Translations under genes and position numbers: made by a program
Part shown: piece by piece, positions 7,353-16,690 of the stretch
Position numbering within the stretch: the stretch's first letter is position 1
How the letters are laid out: every line of letters starts with the position of its first letter
Notes under the pieces: generated by a model
The model's database searches: none
What the model was told of the DNA's origin: nothing
What the model saw: the letters and a program-made list of their open reading frames with translations, nothing else
NCBI GenBank assembly: GCA_029572965.1
Contig: JAKPQD010000058.1
Location: forward strand, 1 to 55,698
DNA from: Bacteroidota bacterium
Lineage (GTDB): Bacteria; Bacteroidota; Bacteroidia; Bacteroidales; DTGW01
Direction: 5' to 3'
Length of the DNA stretch: 55,698 nucleotides

Positions 7353-8267
7353 TCAGTTTCTGTCGTTATATTTAATCAGGTAATTTATTTTTTCATGGAT
7401 AAATGCTTTTAGTTTTTCATCGCCAAGTATTTGTATATCAGTGTATAAACCAAGGATAAAACGCCCCACGCCTTCGTAGCTGCACACCGGGGCCGAAAAT
7501 ATAAAGCTGTTGTGGTTTTGGCAATTGACATATTGCTCGGCCAGCGGATACTCCTCCACCAGCAGGTTGTAGGCACGTATGTTGAGTTTCAGCTCGGCTT
7601 TGCCAATATAGTCGTGCCCTGAAATACGAAAAACATCTATCTGCGGCAACTGGTGCAGCTTTTCGTTTTGCCAGTTGTTGGCAAGCACTTCTACCTCGCC
7701 TATTCGCGACACTTTAAACAGCTTTGAGCTTTTCGAAGCTGGCTCAAAACACCATACCTGCTGATAATTGGTGGTAAAGCTATACGGCTCCACCTGTCGG
7801 TCCTCTACGGTGTTGCTGTTGGACGAGCGATAGTTTTTCAGCACCGCGCAACGCTTATCCTCAATGGCCTCAATGAGGGCATGTACATTCTCGCCCTGCC
7901 CGGGCTTGACTATCACATCGGCCAGCCACGGGTAATGGTAGATGTTGTAAAGCTTGGCCTTGAGGTTTTGCTTGAGGGTACTGCCATCGTCAATACCATC
8001 AATGGCTTTGTGCAAGATGTAGGCCTCTTCCTCTGTAAAATGCACAAGGTCGCTGAGTTTCTTCATACGCCCGTCGTTGGGATTGAGGTATGGTATGCCG
8101 CGCGAATGATATTCAACAATAAAGCCTGCGGCACGAAAGGTATCAATATAACGCTGAACATTCCTGACTTTTGTGTCCAATATTTCAGCAAGTTCATTAG
8201 TATTTCGCCTGTTGCCAATAAGCAAAGGCAATAAACGCAAAGCACGTTCTATCCTGGGTTGGTCCAT
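7353..8267 (-). CDS. WYL domain transcriptional regulator
   Basis: A 304-residue protein. The N-terminal winged helix (about residues 5-60: LLPLLIGNRRNTNELAEIL, then RNVQRYIDTFRAAGFIVEYH) is followed by a WYL domain (about 120-210, with VEPYSFTTNYQQVWCFEP) and a C-terminal WCX-type extension. WYL proteins bind nucleic-acid-type ligands and regulate CRISPR-Cas and phage-defence operons. Gene order WYL-HIRAN-cas12a on one strand makes it the natural candidate regulator of this locus, but direct control of cas genes is inference. Confidence 0.88.
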   Translation of the reverse strand: MDQPRIERALRLLPLLIGNRRNTNELAEILDTKVRNVQRYIDTFRAAGFIVEYHSRGIPYLNPNDGRMKKLSDLVHFTEEEAYILHKAIDGIDDGSTLKQNLKAKLYNIYHYPWLADVIVKPGQGENVHALIEAIEDKRCAVLKNYRSSNSNTVEDRQVEPYSFTTNYQQVWCFEPASKSSKLFKVSRIGEVEVLANNWQNEKLHQLPQIDVFRISGHDYIGKAELKLNIRAYNLLVEEYPLAEQYVNCQNHNSFIFSAPVCSYEGVGRFILGLYTDIQILGDEKLKAFIHEKINYLIKYNDRN

Positions 8268-8299
8268 AATAAATGAGTTTTGATAATTATAACGATTAA

Positions 8300-8323
8300 A
8301 AGTATAAACAAAATCTTATACTT
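8300..8323. promoter_or_regulatory. Short inverted repeat upstream of the WYL gene
   Basis: AAGTATA (8300-8306) and TATACTT (8317-8323) form a 7-bp inverted repeat with a 10-nt spacer, 33 nt upstream of the WYL start codon. The position fits an autoregulatory operator, but the arms are short and AT-rich, so chance is possible. The remaining sequence to 8515 has no gene that I can support. Confidence 0.3.
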
Positions 8324-8515
8324 GTTAGAAAATTCTGAAAAAACTAACACAGTTGAAATTTAAATCCAAAAGATCCGCAAAAAAAACTACCTTTACCAAT
8401 AATCCGGCACGAAGATACTATTGCACGTAATCCACTATCAGCAATAGATTACAAAGTTTTTCATCTGTTAACTCCAGCGAATAGAAGCATTGCATCGTTT
8501 TTTATAATTAATAAA

Positions 8516-8654
8516 TAAAAATTCAACGTCGTTTAGTAAGTATTAAAAAAAAACGATAACAGGTCTGAAAGACGCTGTCGGGTTAGTTTCACTTCTGACC
8601 TGACAGCATTCGTAGAACTTGTTAGAGTCTTAACTAAACGACATTGAATAAAAA
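8516..8654. mobile_element. MITE-like element with terminal inverted repeats and 6-bp direct repeats
   Basis: Terminal inverted repeats TTCAACGTCGTTTAGT (8522-8537) and ACTAAACGACATTGAA (8633-8648) match at 15 of 16 positions. Identical TAAAAA hexamers flank them at 8516-8521 and 8649-8654, as a target-site duplication would. The 127-bp interior has no ORF but contains further partial inverted complementarity (GCTGTCGGGTTA against TGACCTGACAGC). The direct repeat is AT-only, so chance is not excluded. Confidence 0.65.
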
Positions 8655-8664
8655 TGAGTATTAA

Positions 8665-8853
8665 ATGTTTGAAAAGAAAACAACGTTTAAATCACCCGAT
8701 CTCGGGGAATTGCAGGAAGTAAAAATCGATTTCAAAACAAAAATTTATATTCCTTTGGGTAAAAATCCTGAAGAAGCCAAAAGGCGGATTTTAGAAAGAG
8801 AAGCTGAAAAGTCAGATTCAATAGCTTTTCGCAAAAAGCCTGTAACTGCATAA
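8665..8853 (+). CDS. Small hypothetical protein (62 aa)
   Basis: A 62-residue charged protein with the pattern FKSPDLGELQEVKIDFKTKIYIPLG followed by NPEEAKRRILERE. I recognise no named family, though similar short proteins occur in Bacteroidota. It has no signal peptide or membrane segment. The gene starts 10 nt after the MITE-like element, which could supply its upstream region, and is closed by an intrinsic terminator. Coding status rests on composition and the terminator. Confidence 0.6.
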   Translation: MFEKKTTFKSPDLGELQEVKIDFKTKIYIPLGKNPEEAKRRILEREAEKSDSIAFRKKPVTA

Positions 8854-8874
8854 AGTTTAACATTATTGAAATGT

Positions 8875-8911
8875 AAAGCGTAGTTTTTTGAAGCAAACAA
8901 CTGCGCTTTTT
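8875..8911 (+). terminator. Intrinsic terminator after the 62-aa gene
   Basis: AAAGCGTAGTT (8875-8885) pairs with AACTGCGCTTT (8899-8909), with one wobble, and a T-run follows (8907-8911). It lies 22 nt past the stop codon and just before the convergent ATPase gene. Confidence 0.75.
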
Positions 8912-8933
8912 GCTTTTATCAGGCTACATATCT

Positions 8934-10085
8934 CTAAAAATCCAAATATTCTTTATAATTTTTAGCTGTAACACCTGTAATTACTTCTTGCGTATCACCC
9001 TGATAAACAATATTTTTTTCAATAAAAGGCAAAGATAGTTTTTCAATAGTTTTATGAAAAACAGGCTTATATGTTACAGATGCTTTTATTTCAACACAAC
9101 TAACCTTCTGTCCATCTTCAACAATCAGGTCAATTTCATCTCCATGACTTGTACGCAAATACCAAAGATTTGCAGTATCGCCATTATGGTATATATTTTT
9201 CAGTGTTTCAGAAATAATCAGATTTTCAAAAAGAGCCCCATAAAGTACGCCGTCCTGCCATTGCTCCATAGTTTTAATTCCGGTTAAAAAAGCCAGCAAC
9301 CCATTATCATAAAAATAGACTTTGGGAGTTTTTACCAACCGCTTACCAATATTGGCATAGAAAGGTTTCAGAAGAAAAATTATAAATGAAGCTTCTAATA
9401 CCGATACCCACTTTGAAAGGGTTGACACTGTAATACCAGTTTCTTTAGCAATATCAGACAAGTTAAGTTGTTGTCCAACACGTGCTGCCAACAGTTTTAG
9501 CATCAGAGTAAATGCATTAATATCAACAATATTGAGCATTTGCCTAAGATCTTTTTGAACATAGGTATTGACATATGCATTAAAAAAGTTGTGAGTCTGC
9601 TTAAATGACCCAGACAACAACTCGGGAAAACCGCCATTAATAACAAATGTTTCCTGTAACGATTTTGGTCCTTCCTTATACTGCATTGGCAAGAGAGAGA
9701 TTAGCCCAATACGCCCAGCCAGACTCTCACTAATATTTTTGGATAATAAAAATTGCCCTGAGCCTGTCAATACAAATTGTCCCCTTTCCTCAGGATTATT
9801 ATCAACAATTTCTTTGATTCGTTGGAAGATATCTGGCATTTGTTGCACTTCATCAAAAATAACATGCTGGTTGTATTTTCTCATAAAAGCAACAGGATCC
9901 GTATAATATAAATTTCGAAGCTCAATATTATCAAAATTCACATATACATAACGATCTCCAAGCAATTGCTTTACCAAGGTTGATTTTCCAGATTGTCGGG
10001 GGCCCATTACCCCAACCACCCTGAATTGCGAAATATATTCGCCCAAAAGTCTTTCTGCAAGCCTGTTATAATACATTTTGTACAA
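8934..10085 (-). CDS. AAA-14/DUF4143 family ATPase
   Basis: A 383-residue ATPase. Walker A is GPRQSGKSTLVKQLLG at about 29-44, Walker B is HVIFDEVQQMPD at about 74-85, and sensor-type residues follow in FVLTGSGQFLL. The C-terminal half (from about residue 180, containing the ETGITVSTLSKWVSVLEASF winged-helix segment and VEIKAS near the end) is the DUF4143, nuclease-like domain. These proteins are common, variable accessory genes in Bacteroidota with no settled function. It stands alone on the minus strand, convergent with the small gene at 8665. Confidence 0.9.
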   Translation of the reverse strand: MYKMYYNRLAERLLGEYISQFRVVGVMGPRQSGKSTLVKQLLGDRYVYVNFDNIELRNLYYTDPVAFMRKYNQHVIFDEVQQMPDIFQRIKEIVDNNPEERGQFVLTGSGQFLLSKNISESLAGRIGLISLLPMQYKEGPKSLQETFVINGGFPELLSGSFKQTHNFFNAYVNTYVQKDLRQMLNIVDINAFTLMLKLLAARVGQQLNLSDIAKETGITVSTLSKWVSVLEASFIIFLLKPFYANIGKRLVKTPKVYFYDNGLLAFLTGIKTMEQWQDGVLYGALFENLIISETLKNIYHNGDTANLWYLRTSHGDEIDLIVEDGQKVSCVEIKASVTYKPVFHKTIEKLSLPFIEKNIVYQGDTQEVITGVTAKNYKEYLDF

Positions 10086-10200
10086 TTTTATAATGCAATT
10101 ATAAATTTACACAAATATATAATAAAATATTTAAAATCATTGTTATCTATAAAAATCATGAATCAAAAAATCCATTAATCTATTCATCAAAAACATGCCA

Positions 10201-10227
10201 TTGCTTCAAGAATATTGAATACTTTTG
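10201..10227 (+). promoter_or_regulatory. Bacteroidota-type promoter of the ABC-F gene
   Basis: TTG (10201-10203) and a perfect TAnnTTTG box, TACTTTTG (10220-10227), separated by 16 nt. The box ends 28 nt before the ABC-F start codon. Confidence 0.5.
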
Positions 10228-10252
10228 CACGCTTTTTAAAAATTATATATAA

Positions 10253-11866
<1,614 letters not shown>

Positions 11867-11900
11867 AATGAAATAGAATTAGGCTTTTCATAATATTATA

Positions 11901-11950
11901 AACGCAGAGAACCGCAAAGTTGAATGATCTTCTTTGCGGTTCTCTGCGTT
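11901..11950 (+). terminator. Long perfect hairpin after the ABC-F gene
   Basis: A 19-bp perfect stem (11901-11919 with 11932-11950) with a 12-nt loop begins 34 nt after the stop codon. The stem carries the motif ACCGCAAAG, also found in the hairpin at 50431-50466. There is little T-tract, so it may be a dispersed palindrome used as a terminator or mRNA-end stabiliser. Confidence 0.6.
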
Positions 11951-12438
11951 AAAATACTTTATCAGATATTAGAAAAAGGCTTACGTATTTGTCATTTACA
12001 GACATTCTTTACTTTTGCCTTGAAGCAAAAGTAACAAAAATTCAAGGCTTGCCGTAAATTGGCTAAAAAAAGCTTTATCGACGGCTCCGGGCAACAACTC
12101 GCTTCGCTCAAACAGTTGCCCTCACTTCGCCAATAAAGCTTTTTTCTTAACGCCATTTACGTCAGGCCATAAACAGAAAAGCTCAATGAAACAGGCGAAG
12201 CCTTAAAAGAAAAATTCCTTTTCATCGCCTTTTTGTTCGATTTCGGCCGAGAAGCCTAACATTCCTGTGGTTTGCATATTGCAACATTACTTGGCTTCGA
12301 GGGTGAAAGAGTTAAGGCGAAAAGAGTTTTTGAACAACTTTTTTCGATAAAAAAATTGCATAGAGACATAATTTATTGCTATTCAATACTTTTTAAACAA
12401 TAATTGACAATGTTATTCTTTCGTCGAATTGACGTTAA
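11951..12438. repeat. Non-coding interval rich in hairpins (putative dispersed repeat)
   Basis: No gene is supported in this 490-bp gap. A 10-bp stem with a 6-nt loop lies at 12009-12034 (TTACTTTTGC / GCAAAAGTAA). It is followed by a long imperfect hairpin at about 12048-12168. There, AAAAAAGCTTTAT pairs with ATAAAGCTTTTTT, an inner GGGCAAC pairs with GTTGCCC, and the outer GTAAAT-containing arms also match. The layout resembles non-coding repeats I associate with Bacteroidota intergenic DNA. Confidence 0.5.
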
Positions 12439-13074
12439 TTAAACCCCAAACTCCTTAATAACCTTGAACACTCCGTTGATGAACATCTGAACTGCAATAA
12501 CAGTAAGGATTAAACCCATTATTCTTGATACAACCTTAATAAGAGAAGGGCTTAGCTTATCTGCAATCTTTTTACTTATAATAAACATAAAGAAAGTAAT
12601 GGTACAAACAACAGCAAAAACAAGTATTACAAGCAATGTTATTAAAAAGCTATTTCCTTCGCCAACAAAGTTCATGGCAGAAGATATCGTCCCAGGCCCG
12701 GCCAGCAATGGTATCCCCAAAGGTGAAATAGCCATATCGTTTAATTTTGCTGTATCATTCTCCATTTTTGTTTGGTGTGCACCGGCAGCTTTACCTTGTA
12801 AGAGGTCATAACCAATAAAAAAAACAATAATGCCTCCAGCTATCTGAAAGGCAGGCAAGGTAATGCCAAACATTCTGAATATCACGTGCCCAAACAAACA
12901 AAACGTGGTAATGATAATAAAAGCTACAAAAACAGCCCTGAATGCAAACTTTTTAATCACTTTGTCTTCTGATTCGCCAACCATGGAAATAAAAACCGGA
13001 GTATTTCCAATAGGGTTCAGTATAGCAAAGAAACCTAAAAATACTGTTGTCAGAAATAGGCTTAAATCGTGCAT
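12439..13074 (-). CDS. MarC family integral membrane protein
   Basis: A 211-residue membrane protein of the MarC/UPF0056 family. Six hydrophobic segments are visible, starting with FLTTVFLGFFAILNPIGNTP, the family's conserved N-terminal motif. A second conserved segment is SPLGIPLLAGPGTISSAM at about 116-133. The family's transport substrate is unknown, and it is not established to confer multiple antibiotic resistance. The gene is monocistronic with a clear promoter at 13096-13127. Confidence 0.92.
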   Translation of the reverse strand: MHDLSLFLTTVFLGFFAILNPIGNTPVFISMVGESEDKVIKKFAFRAVFVAFIIITTFCLFGHVIFRMFGITLPAFQIAGGIIVFFIGYDLLQGKAAGAHQTKMENDTAKLNDMAISPLGIPLLAGPGTISSAMNFVGEGNSFLITLLVILVFAVVCTITFFMFIISKKIADKLSPSLIKVVSRIMGLILTVIAVQMFINGVFKVIKEFGV

Positions 13075-13095
13075 AGCAATAAGGTTTTAGAAATG

Positions 13096-13127
13096 CAAAG
13101 TTAATTAAGAGAAGCTACTCCTTCCAA
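13096..13127 (-). promoter_or_regulatory. Promoter of the MarC gene
   Basis: On the minus strand TTG (13125-13127) and a perfect TAnnTTTG box TAACTTTG (13096-13103) are separated by 21 nt, 22 nt upstream of the start codon. Confidence 0.6.
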
Positions 13128-13133
13128 CAAAAA

Positions 13134-13703
13134 TCATTTACTATTAAGCTCTACTTTAACATGCCCCCAATTTTCGCCCCGCTTAATACGTGTAACCTGC
13201 ATTTCGCTAATACAAAACATTTTAGCTATGTCAACATTCTGTACACCCCTTTGGAGCATCTTCTTAATAGCAATAACATCCCGCACCTTCAATTTGCTGT
13301 ACGTTATTTGTCTAACCCTCGCCTCAGGCGGAATTTTTGCTTTCAACTGTCTGTGGTGCTCATCCAACTGTTCTTTTGTCATCCAGACCAGGTTCGAGAT
13401 ATGGTTATTCTTCAGGTTGCCGTCCAAATGAGTTACAAACGTATGTTCTTCAGATGGTTTTGTCAGCCAAACCTCTGCCAACAATTTGTGCAAATAAAGT
13501 CTTTGTTTTTTTTCCCCTTTAAACTGAATTTCAACAAGTTTAAAACCATTCGTTTCTCCACCTTTAAGAATTGCCCCTTCTTTTTTATAAACAAATGATT
13601 TTAGCCTGCCATAATTACTTAAAAAATAGCGGCCATTAGACCCGGGTACTTCTTTCCAAATCTCATCCTCAATTTTTCTGAGCTTTCTTTGAGTATTCAA
13701 CAT
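13134..13703 (-). CDS. NUMOD4/HNH endonuclease-like protein
   Basis: A 189-residue protein. The N-terminal NUMOD4 motif is EIWKEVPGSNGRYFLSNYGRLKSF. It is followed by an HNH-type region with LHKLLAEVWL, the HLDGNLKNNHISNLVWMT core (about 94-112), and a C-terminal helix-turn-helix (VQNVDIAKMFCISEMQVTRI) for DNA binding. This is the layout of free-standing homing-type endonucleases found in phages and genomic islands. It lies 117 nt from the 3' end of a tRNA-Ser gene. Catalysis is inferred, as only the His and Asn of the HNH core are clear. Confidence 0.85.
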   Translation of the reverse strand: MLNTQRKLRKIEDEIWKEVPGSNGRYFLSNYGRLKSFVYKKEGAILKGGETNGFKLVEIQFKGEKKQRLYLHKLLAEVWLTKPSEEHTFVTHLDGNLKNNHISNLVWMTKEQLDEHHRQLKAKIPPEARVRQITYSKLKVRDVIAIKKMLQRGVQNVDIAKMFCISEMQVTRIKRGENWGHVKVELNSK

Positions 13704-13820
13704 TTTTTTAAATTATGTAAAAGTACTAAAGATGAAATACAAATGATAAATTACCAGGATTTTAAATAAGCCATACTCTTTTCTTCATAAAAAAAGCCAG
13801 CTTTTTCCACTGGCTTCTAT

Positions 13821-13910
13821 TGGCGGAGAAAGAGGGATTCGAACCCCCGGTCCGAGTAAACGAACAACGGTTTTCAAGACCGCCGCATTAGACCACTCTG
13901 CCATTTCTCC
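13821..13910 (-). tRNA. tRNA-Ser (anticodon UGA)
   Basis: A 90-nt gene with an encoded 3' CCA. The acceptor stem is GGAGAAA/TTTCTCC, the anticodon stem-loop GGTCTTGAAAACC carries TGA, a long variable arm typical of class II tRNAs follows, and the T-loop is GGTTCGAATCC. It reads UCA and other UCN serine codons. The minus-strand promoter at 13916-13946 fits it. Confidence 0.97.
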
Positions 13911-13915
13911 GGGGG

Positions 13916-13946
13916 CAAAAGTAGTATTTTTTGTTTATTTGCCAAA
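13916..13946 (-). promoter_or_regulatory. Promoter of tRNA-Ser
   Basis: TTTG (13943-13946), 19 nt, then TACTTTTG (13916-13923) on the minus strand is a full match to the Bacteroidota consensus. Only five nucleotides separate the box from the mature 5' end of the tRNA. Confidence 0.7.
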
Positions 13947-14054
13947 GAATCCGGTAAAATTTTCTAAAAATTTTAATTCACTAAATATCAATACTTTGAA
14001 CTCTAAAAAATATTACTTCATTTTATTTAAGTCAAAAAATAACCAAACATCAAC

Positions 14055-14091
14055 AAAAAACCTGTCAGGTTTTTACACCAAGACAGGTTTT
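14055..14091 (-). terminator. Intrinsic terminator of the GH3 gene
   Basis: A 10-bp stem pairs AAAACCTGTC (14057-14066) with GACAGGTTTT (14082-14091). On the minus strand it ends in a T-run. It lies about 60 nt downstream of the stop codon at 14155. Confidence 0.7.
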
Positions 14092-14154
14092 CCAAAATGT
14101 TTTTAGACTTTTTGTTTTTTTAACTTCCAGTCAAAACTCATTATTAACTTAAAA

Positions 14155-16326
14155 TCACTCTACACTTATCTTATTAGTAAATAAAATGTTTTCAGCAGAT
14201 GTACCCACCTCAATCAGATATTCTCCTGGCTCTAGCGTCCAACTACCTTTTTTCTCATCATAAAATGAAAGATTTTGGGCAGCTACACTAAGTTCAACCG
14301 TACTGGTCTGGCCAGGTTCGAGGGCTACTTTCTTAAAAGCCCTGAGTTCGCGCAACGGACGATCAACCACAGACTTTGGCTTTCTGACATATAACTGAAG
14401 CACTTCCGATCCTTTAACTTTACCTGTGTTGGTAATATTGGCCTTTATGGTAAAAGTTTCATTGGCTTTTACTTTCTGTATACCAGAAGTGGCAGGTTTT
14501 ATATCAAAAGTTGTATATGACAGGCCATACCCGAAAGGAAACAAAGGCTTAATCTTTTGGGTCAGGTACCATCGGTAACCTACGTATATCCCCTCTTTGT
14601 ATTCCTGGTTGATACTATCGCCCGGATATGATATAGCCCCATTGCGTATAGCAGGACAGTCTTCCAGCTTAACCGGAAATGTAAATGGCAGCTTACCTGA
14701 AGGGTTTACATCACCCGAAATAACATCAGCTATTACATTTCCAGCCTCACTGCCTATGTACCATGCCTGAACAATAGCCGGGACCTTATTTATCCAGGGC
14801 ATGCTTACTGCATTACCTGTAAGCAATACCATTAACATATTCGGATTAACTTTCAGAATTTCGTTTATCAGTGAATCCTGGTTATATGGAAGATCCATCG
14901 ACTTGCGGTCGCCACCTTCGCTGTCCTGGAAAAAGTTTTTATTCAGCCCTCCAACAAAAATAACCAAATCAGCTTTCGAGGCAGCTTCAATAGCAGCTTT
15001 TGCAAGCGAATCAGCATTAAATTTAAGCTCAGGCTTTTTCCCCCAGGCAAATGTCGGGCTTTCGTATCCTCTTGAGTAGGTAATAGCAGCATTTTTAAAC
15101 CTTTTCTGTATGCCATCTAAAGGAGAAACTTCATATAAAGCCTTAAGCTCAGATGAACCTCCGCCAGGTGTCATAGGTTTGACAGCATTTTCGCCAATAA
15201 CAGCTATTTTTATTGTTTTTGAAGCATCTAAAGGAAGCATTTGATTATTGTTTTTGAGCAATACAATTCCTTCTCTTGCTATGTTACGTGCTATTATTGA
15301 ATGTTCTCCTCCAATTTTGCCAATAGGCCTGTCGGTTCGCATGTTTGTTTTCAGGCAAAGCCTCAAAATCCTTCTGACCTTATCGTTCAGCACATCTTCA
15401 GAAACTTCTCCCTTTAGTAAAGCTTGTTCAAAGGGTTTTGCAAGATAATATTCGCTAAAATCAAAGATGGTATCCCAACGTTTGCCCCAAGTCCCCATTT
15501 CAATATCGAGGCCATTGTTTGCAGCTTCAAGCGTATTGTGGGTAGCGTTCCAGTCTGACATAACAACTCCTTTGTAACCCCAGTCTTTTTTGAGTACTTT
15601 GTTAAGCAAAAAGTCGTTATGGCTACAATGCTGCGAATTGTATTTATTATAAGCTCCCATTAGGGTCCATGCATCGCCTTCCTGACATGCAGCCTTGAAC
15701 GCCGGAAGATAAATCTCGTACAAAGCCCTGTCACTAACCTTTACATTGATATGGCCACGCCATCTTTCTTGGTTATTAAGGGCAAAATGCTTAATACAAG
15801 CTGCAACCCCAATAGATTGAACTCCCTTAATATAAGGAACTGCCATTTGGGCTGCCAACAATGGGTCTTCACCCATATATTCAAAATTGCGGCCATTTAA
15901 CGGATGACGGTAAATGTTGACTCCCGGGGCAAGAATAATATCTTTATTTCTGAAACGCGCTTCTTCGCCTAAGGCAACACCATATTCATAAGCCATTTGC
16001 GGGTTAAACGTAGCAGCCAGACAGGTAAGCGCCGGAAAAGCAATAACAGAGTCGTTTGTCCACTTAGCATAGTCCCACGTAGCCCAACTTATCTCAGCCC
16101 TAACCCCATGAGGGCCGTCAGACATCTTCAAATCTGGAATCCCCAAACGAGGAACACCACGAGAACTGAATTTACTGTTAGCATGACACATCCTGACTTT
16201 CTCGTCAAGAGTCATCTGCTTTATCAGTACATCTATTTTCTTTTCGATGATGCTGTCAGCTTCTTGTGCATTGACAAAATAAAATGACAACAAAAAAGCA
16301 AGTTGTAGTAATATTAACCGTTTCAT
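14155..16326 (-). CDS. Secreted glycoside hydrolase family 3 (beta-glucosidase-like)
   Basis: A 723-residue enzyme with a cleavable signal peptide (MKRLILLQLAFLLSFYFVNA). GH3 domains are in the usual order: N-terminal TIM barrel, including LKMSDGPHGVR and the nucleophile D258 in GVVMSDWNATH; alpha/beta sandwich (about 350-570); and C-terminal fibronectin III-like domain (about 640-715). It should hydrolyse non-reducing beta-glucosyl or related residues in the periplasm. The exact substrate cannot be read from sequence. It stands alone with no SusCD partner; a second GH3 gene lies at 50527. Confidence 0.93.
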   Translation of the reverse strand: MKRLILLQLAFLLSFYFVNAQEADSIIEKKIDVLIKQMTLDEKVRMCHANSKFSSRGVPRLGIPDLKMSDGPHGVRAEISWATWDYAKWTNDSVIAFPALTCLAATFNPQMAYEYGVALGEEARFRNKDIILAPGVNIYRHPLNGRNFEYMGEDPLLAAQMAVPYIKGVQSIGVAACIKHFALNNQERWRGHINVKVSDRALYEIYLPAFKAACQEGDAWTLMGAYNKYNSQHCSHNDFLLNKVLKKDWGYKGVVMSDWNATHNTLEAANNGLDIEMGTWGKRWDTIFDFSEYYLAKPFEQALLKGEVSEDVLNDKVRRILRLCLKTNMRTDRPIGKIGGEHSIIARNIAREGIVLLKNNNQMLPLDASKTIKIAVIGENAVKPMTPGGGSSELKALYEVSPLDGIQKRFKNAAITYSRGYESPTFAWGKKPELKFNADSLAKAAIEAASKADLVIFVGGLNKNFFQDSEGGDRKSMDLPYNQDSLINEILKVNPNMLMVLLTGNAVSMPWINKVPAIVQAWYIGSEAGNVIADVISGDVNPSGKLPFTFPVKLEDCPAIRNGAISYPGDSINQEYKEGIYVGYRWYLTQKIKPLFPFGYGLSYTTFDIKPATSGIQKVKANETFTIKANITNTGKVKGSEVLQLYVRKPKSVVDRPLRELRAFKKVALEPGQTSTVELSVAAQNLSFYDEKKGSWTLEPGEYLIEVGTSAENILFTNKISVE

Positions 16327-16630
16327 TAGTTGTATTTATTTAGATTCAAAAATCAAAAGTCAAGAACCAAAAAATATTCTTCACCCTATTTCAAATGCAA
16401 ATAAATATCAAATCAATGACCCAAACAGTTAATGAATAGTTAACGGCATTAGTAAATGATAAAATTCAGTCAAATTACCAATAAAAACAGAGTATTCAAA
16501 CATATCAAAATAACCCTTAGCGTATTTTAGACGCAACCAACGTTGCCCTAAATTGCTAAGCTCTAATCATTTCTATATAATATCGCCGTATGCAGCTAAA
16601 TAAATAACTCGCAGACTTCCTTTACCTTCT
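16327..16630. other. Intergenic stretch upstream of GH3, no gene seen
   Basis: AT-rich sequence with one modest structured patch: CTTAGC (16516-16521) and GCTAAG (16555-16560) enclose a GCAAC/GTTGC hairpin (16533-16546). I cannot place a convincing promoter or a small gene here. Confidence 0.4.
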
Positions 16631-16690
16631 TTCTCTTCCTCAATCTTCCTTTATCTTCCTCAATCTTCTTCAATCTTCCTCAATCTTCTC
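16631..16690. repeat. 10-bp tandem repeat at the 3' end of deoC
   Basis: Six consecutive 10-bp units with consensus CAATCTTCCT occupy 16631-16690; two match exactly and the others have one to three changes. The deoC stop codon (16660-16662) lies inside the array and the last residues of DeoC are encoded by it. Confidence 0.85.

Noticed and set aside
14801-15448. Plus-strand ORFs across the GH3 gene.
   Set aside because: They are antisense to a clear, full-length GH3 enzyme and lack domain resemblance.
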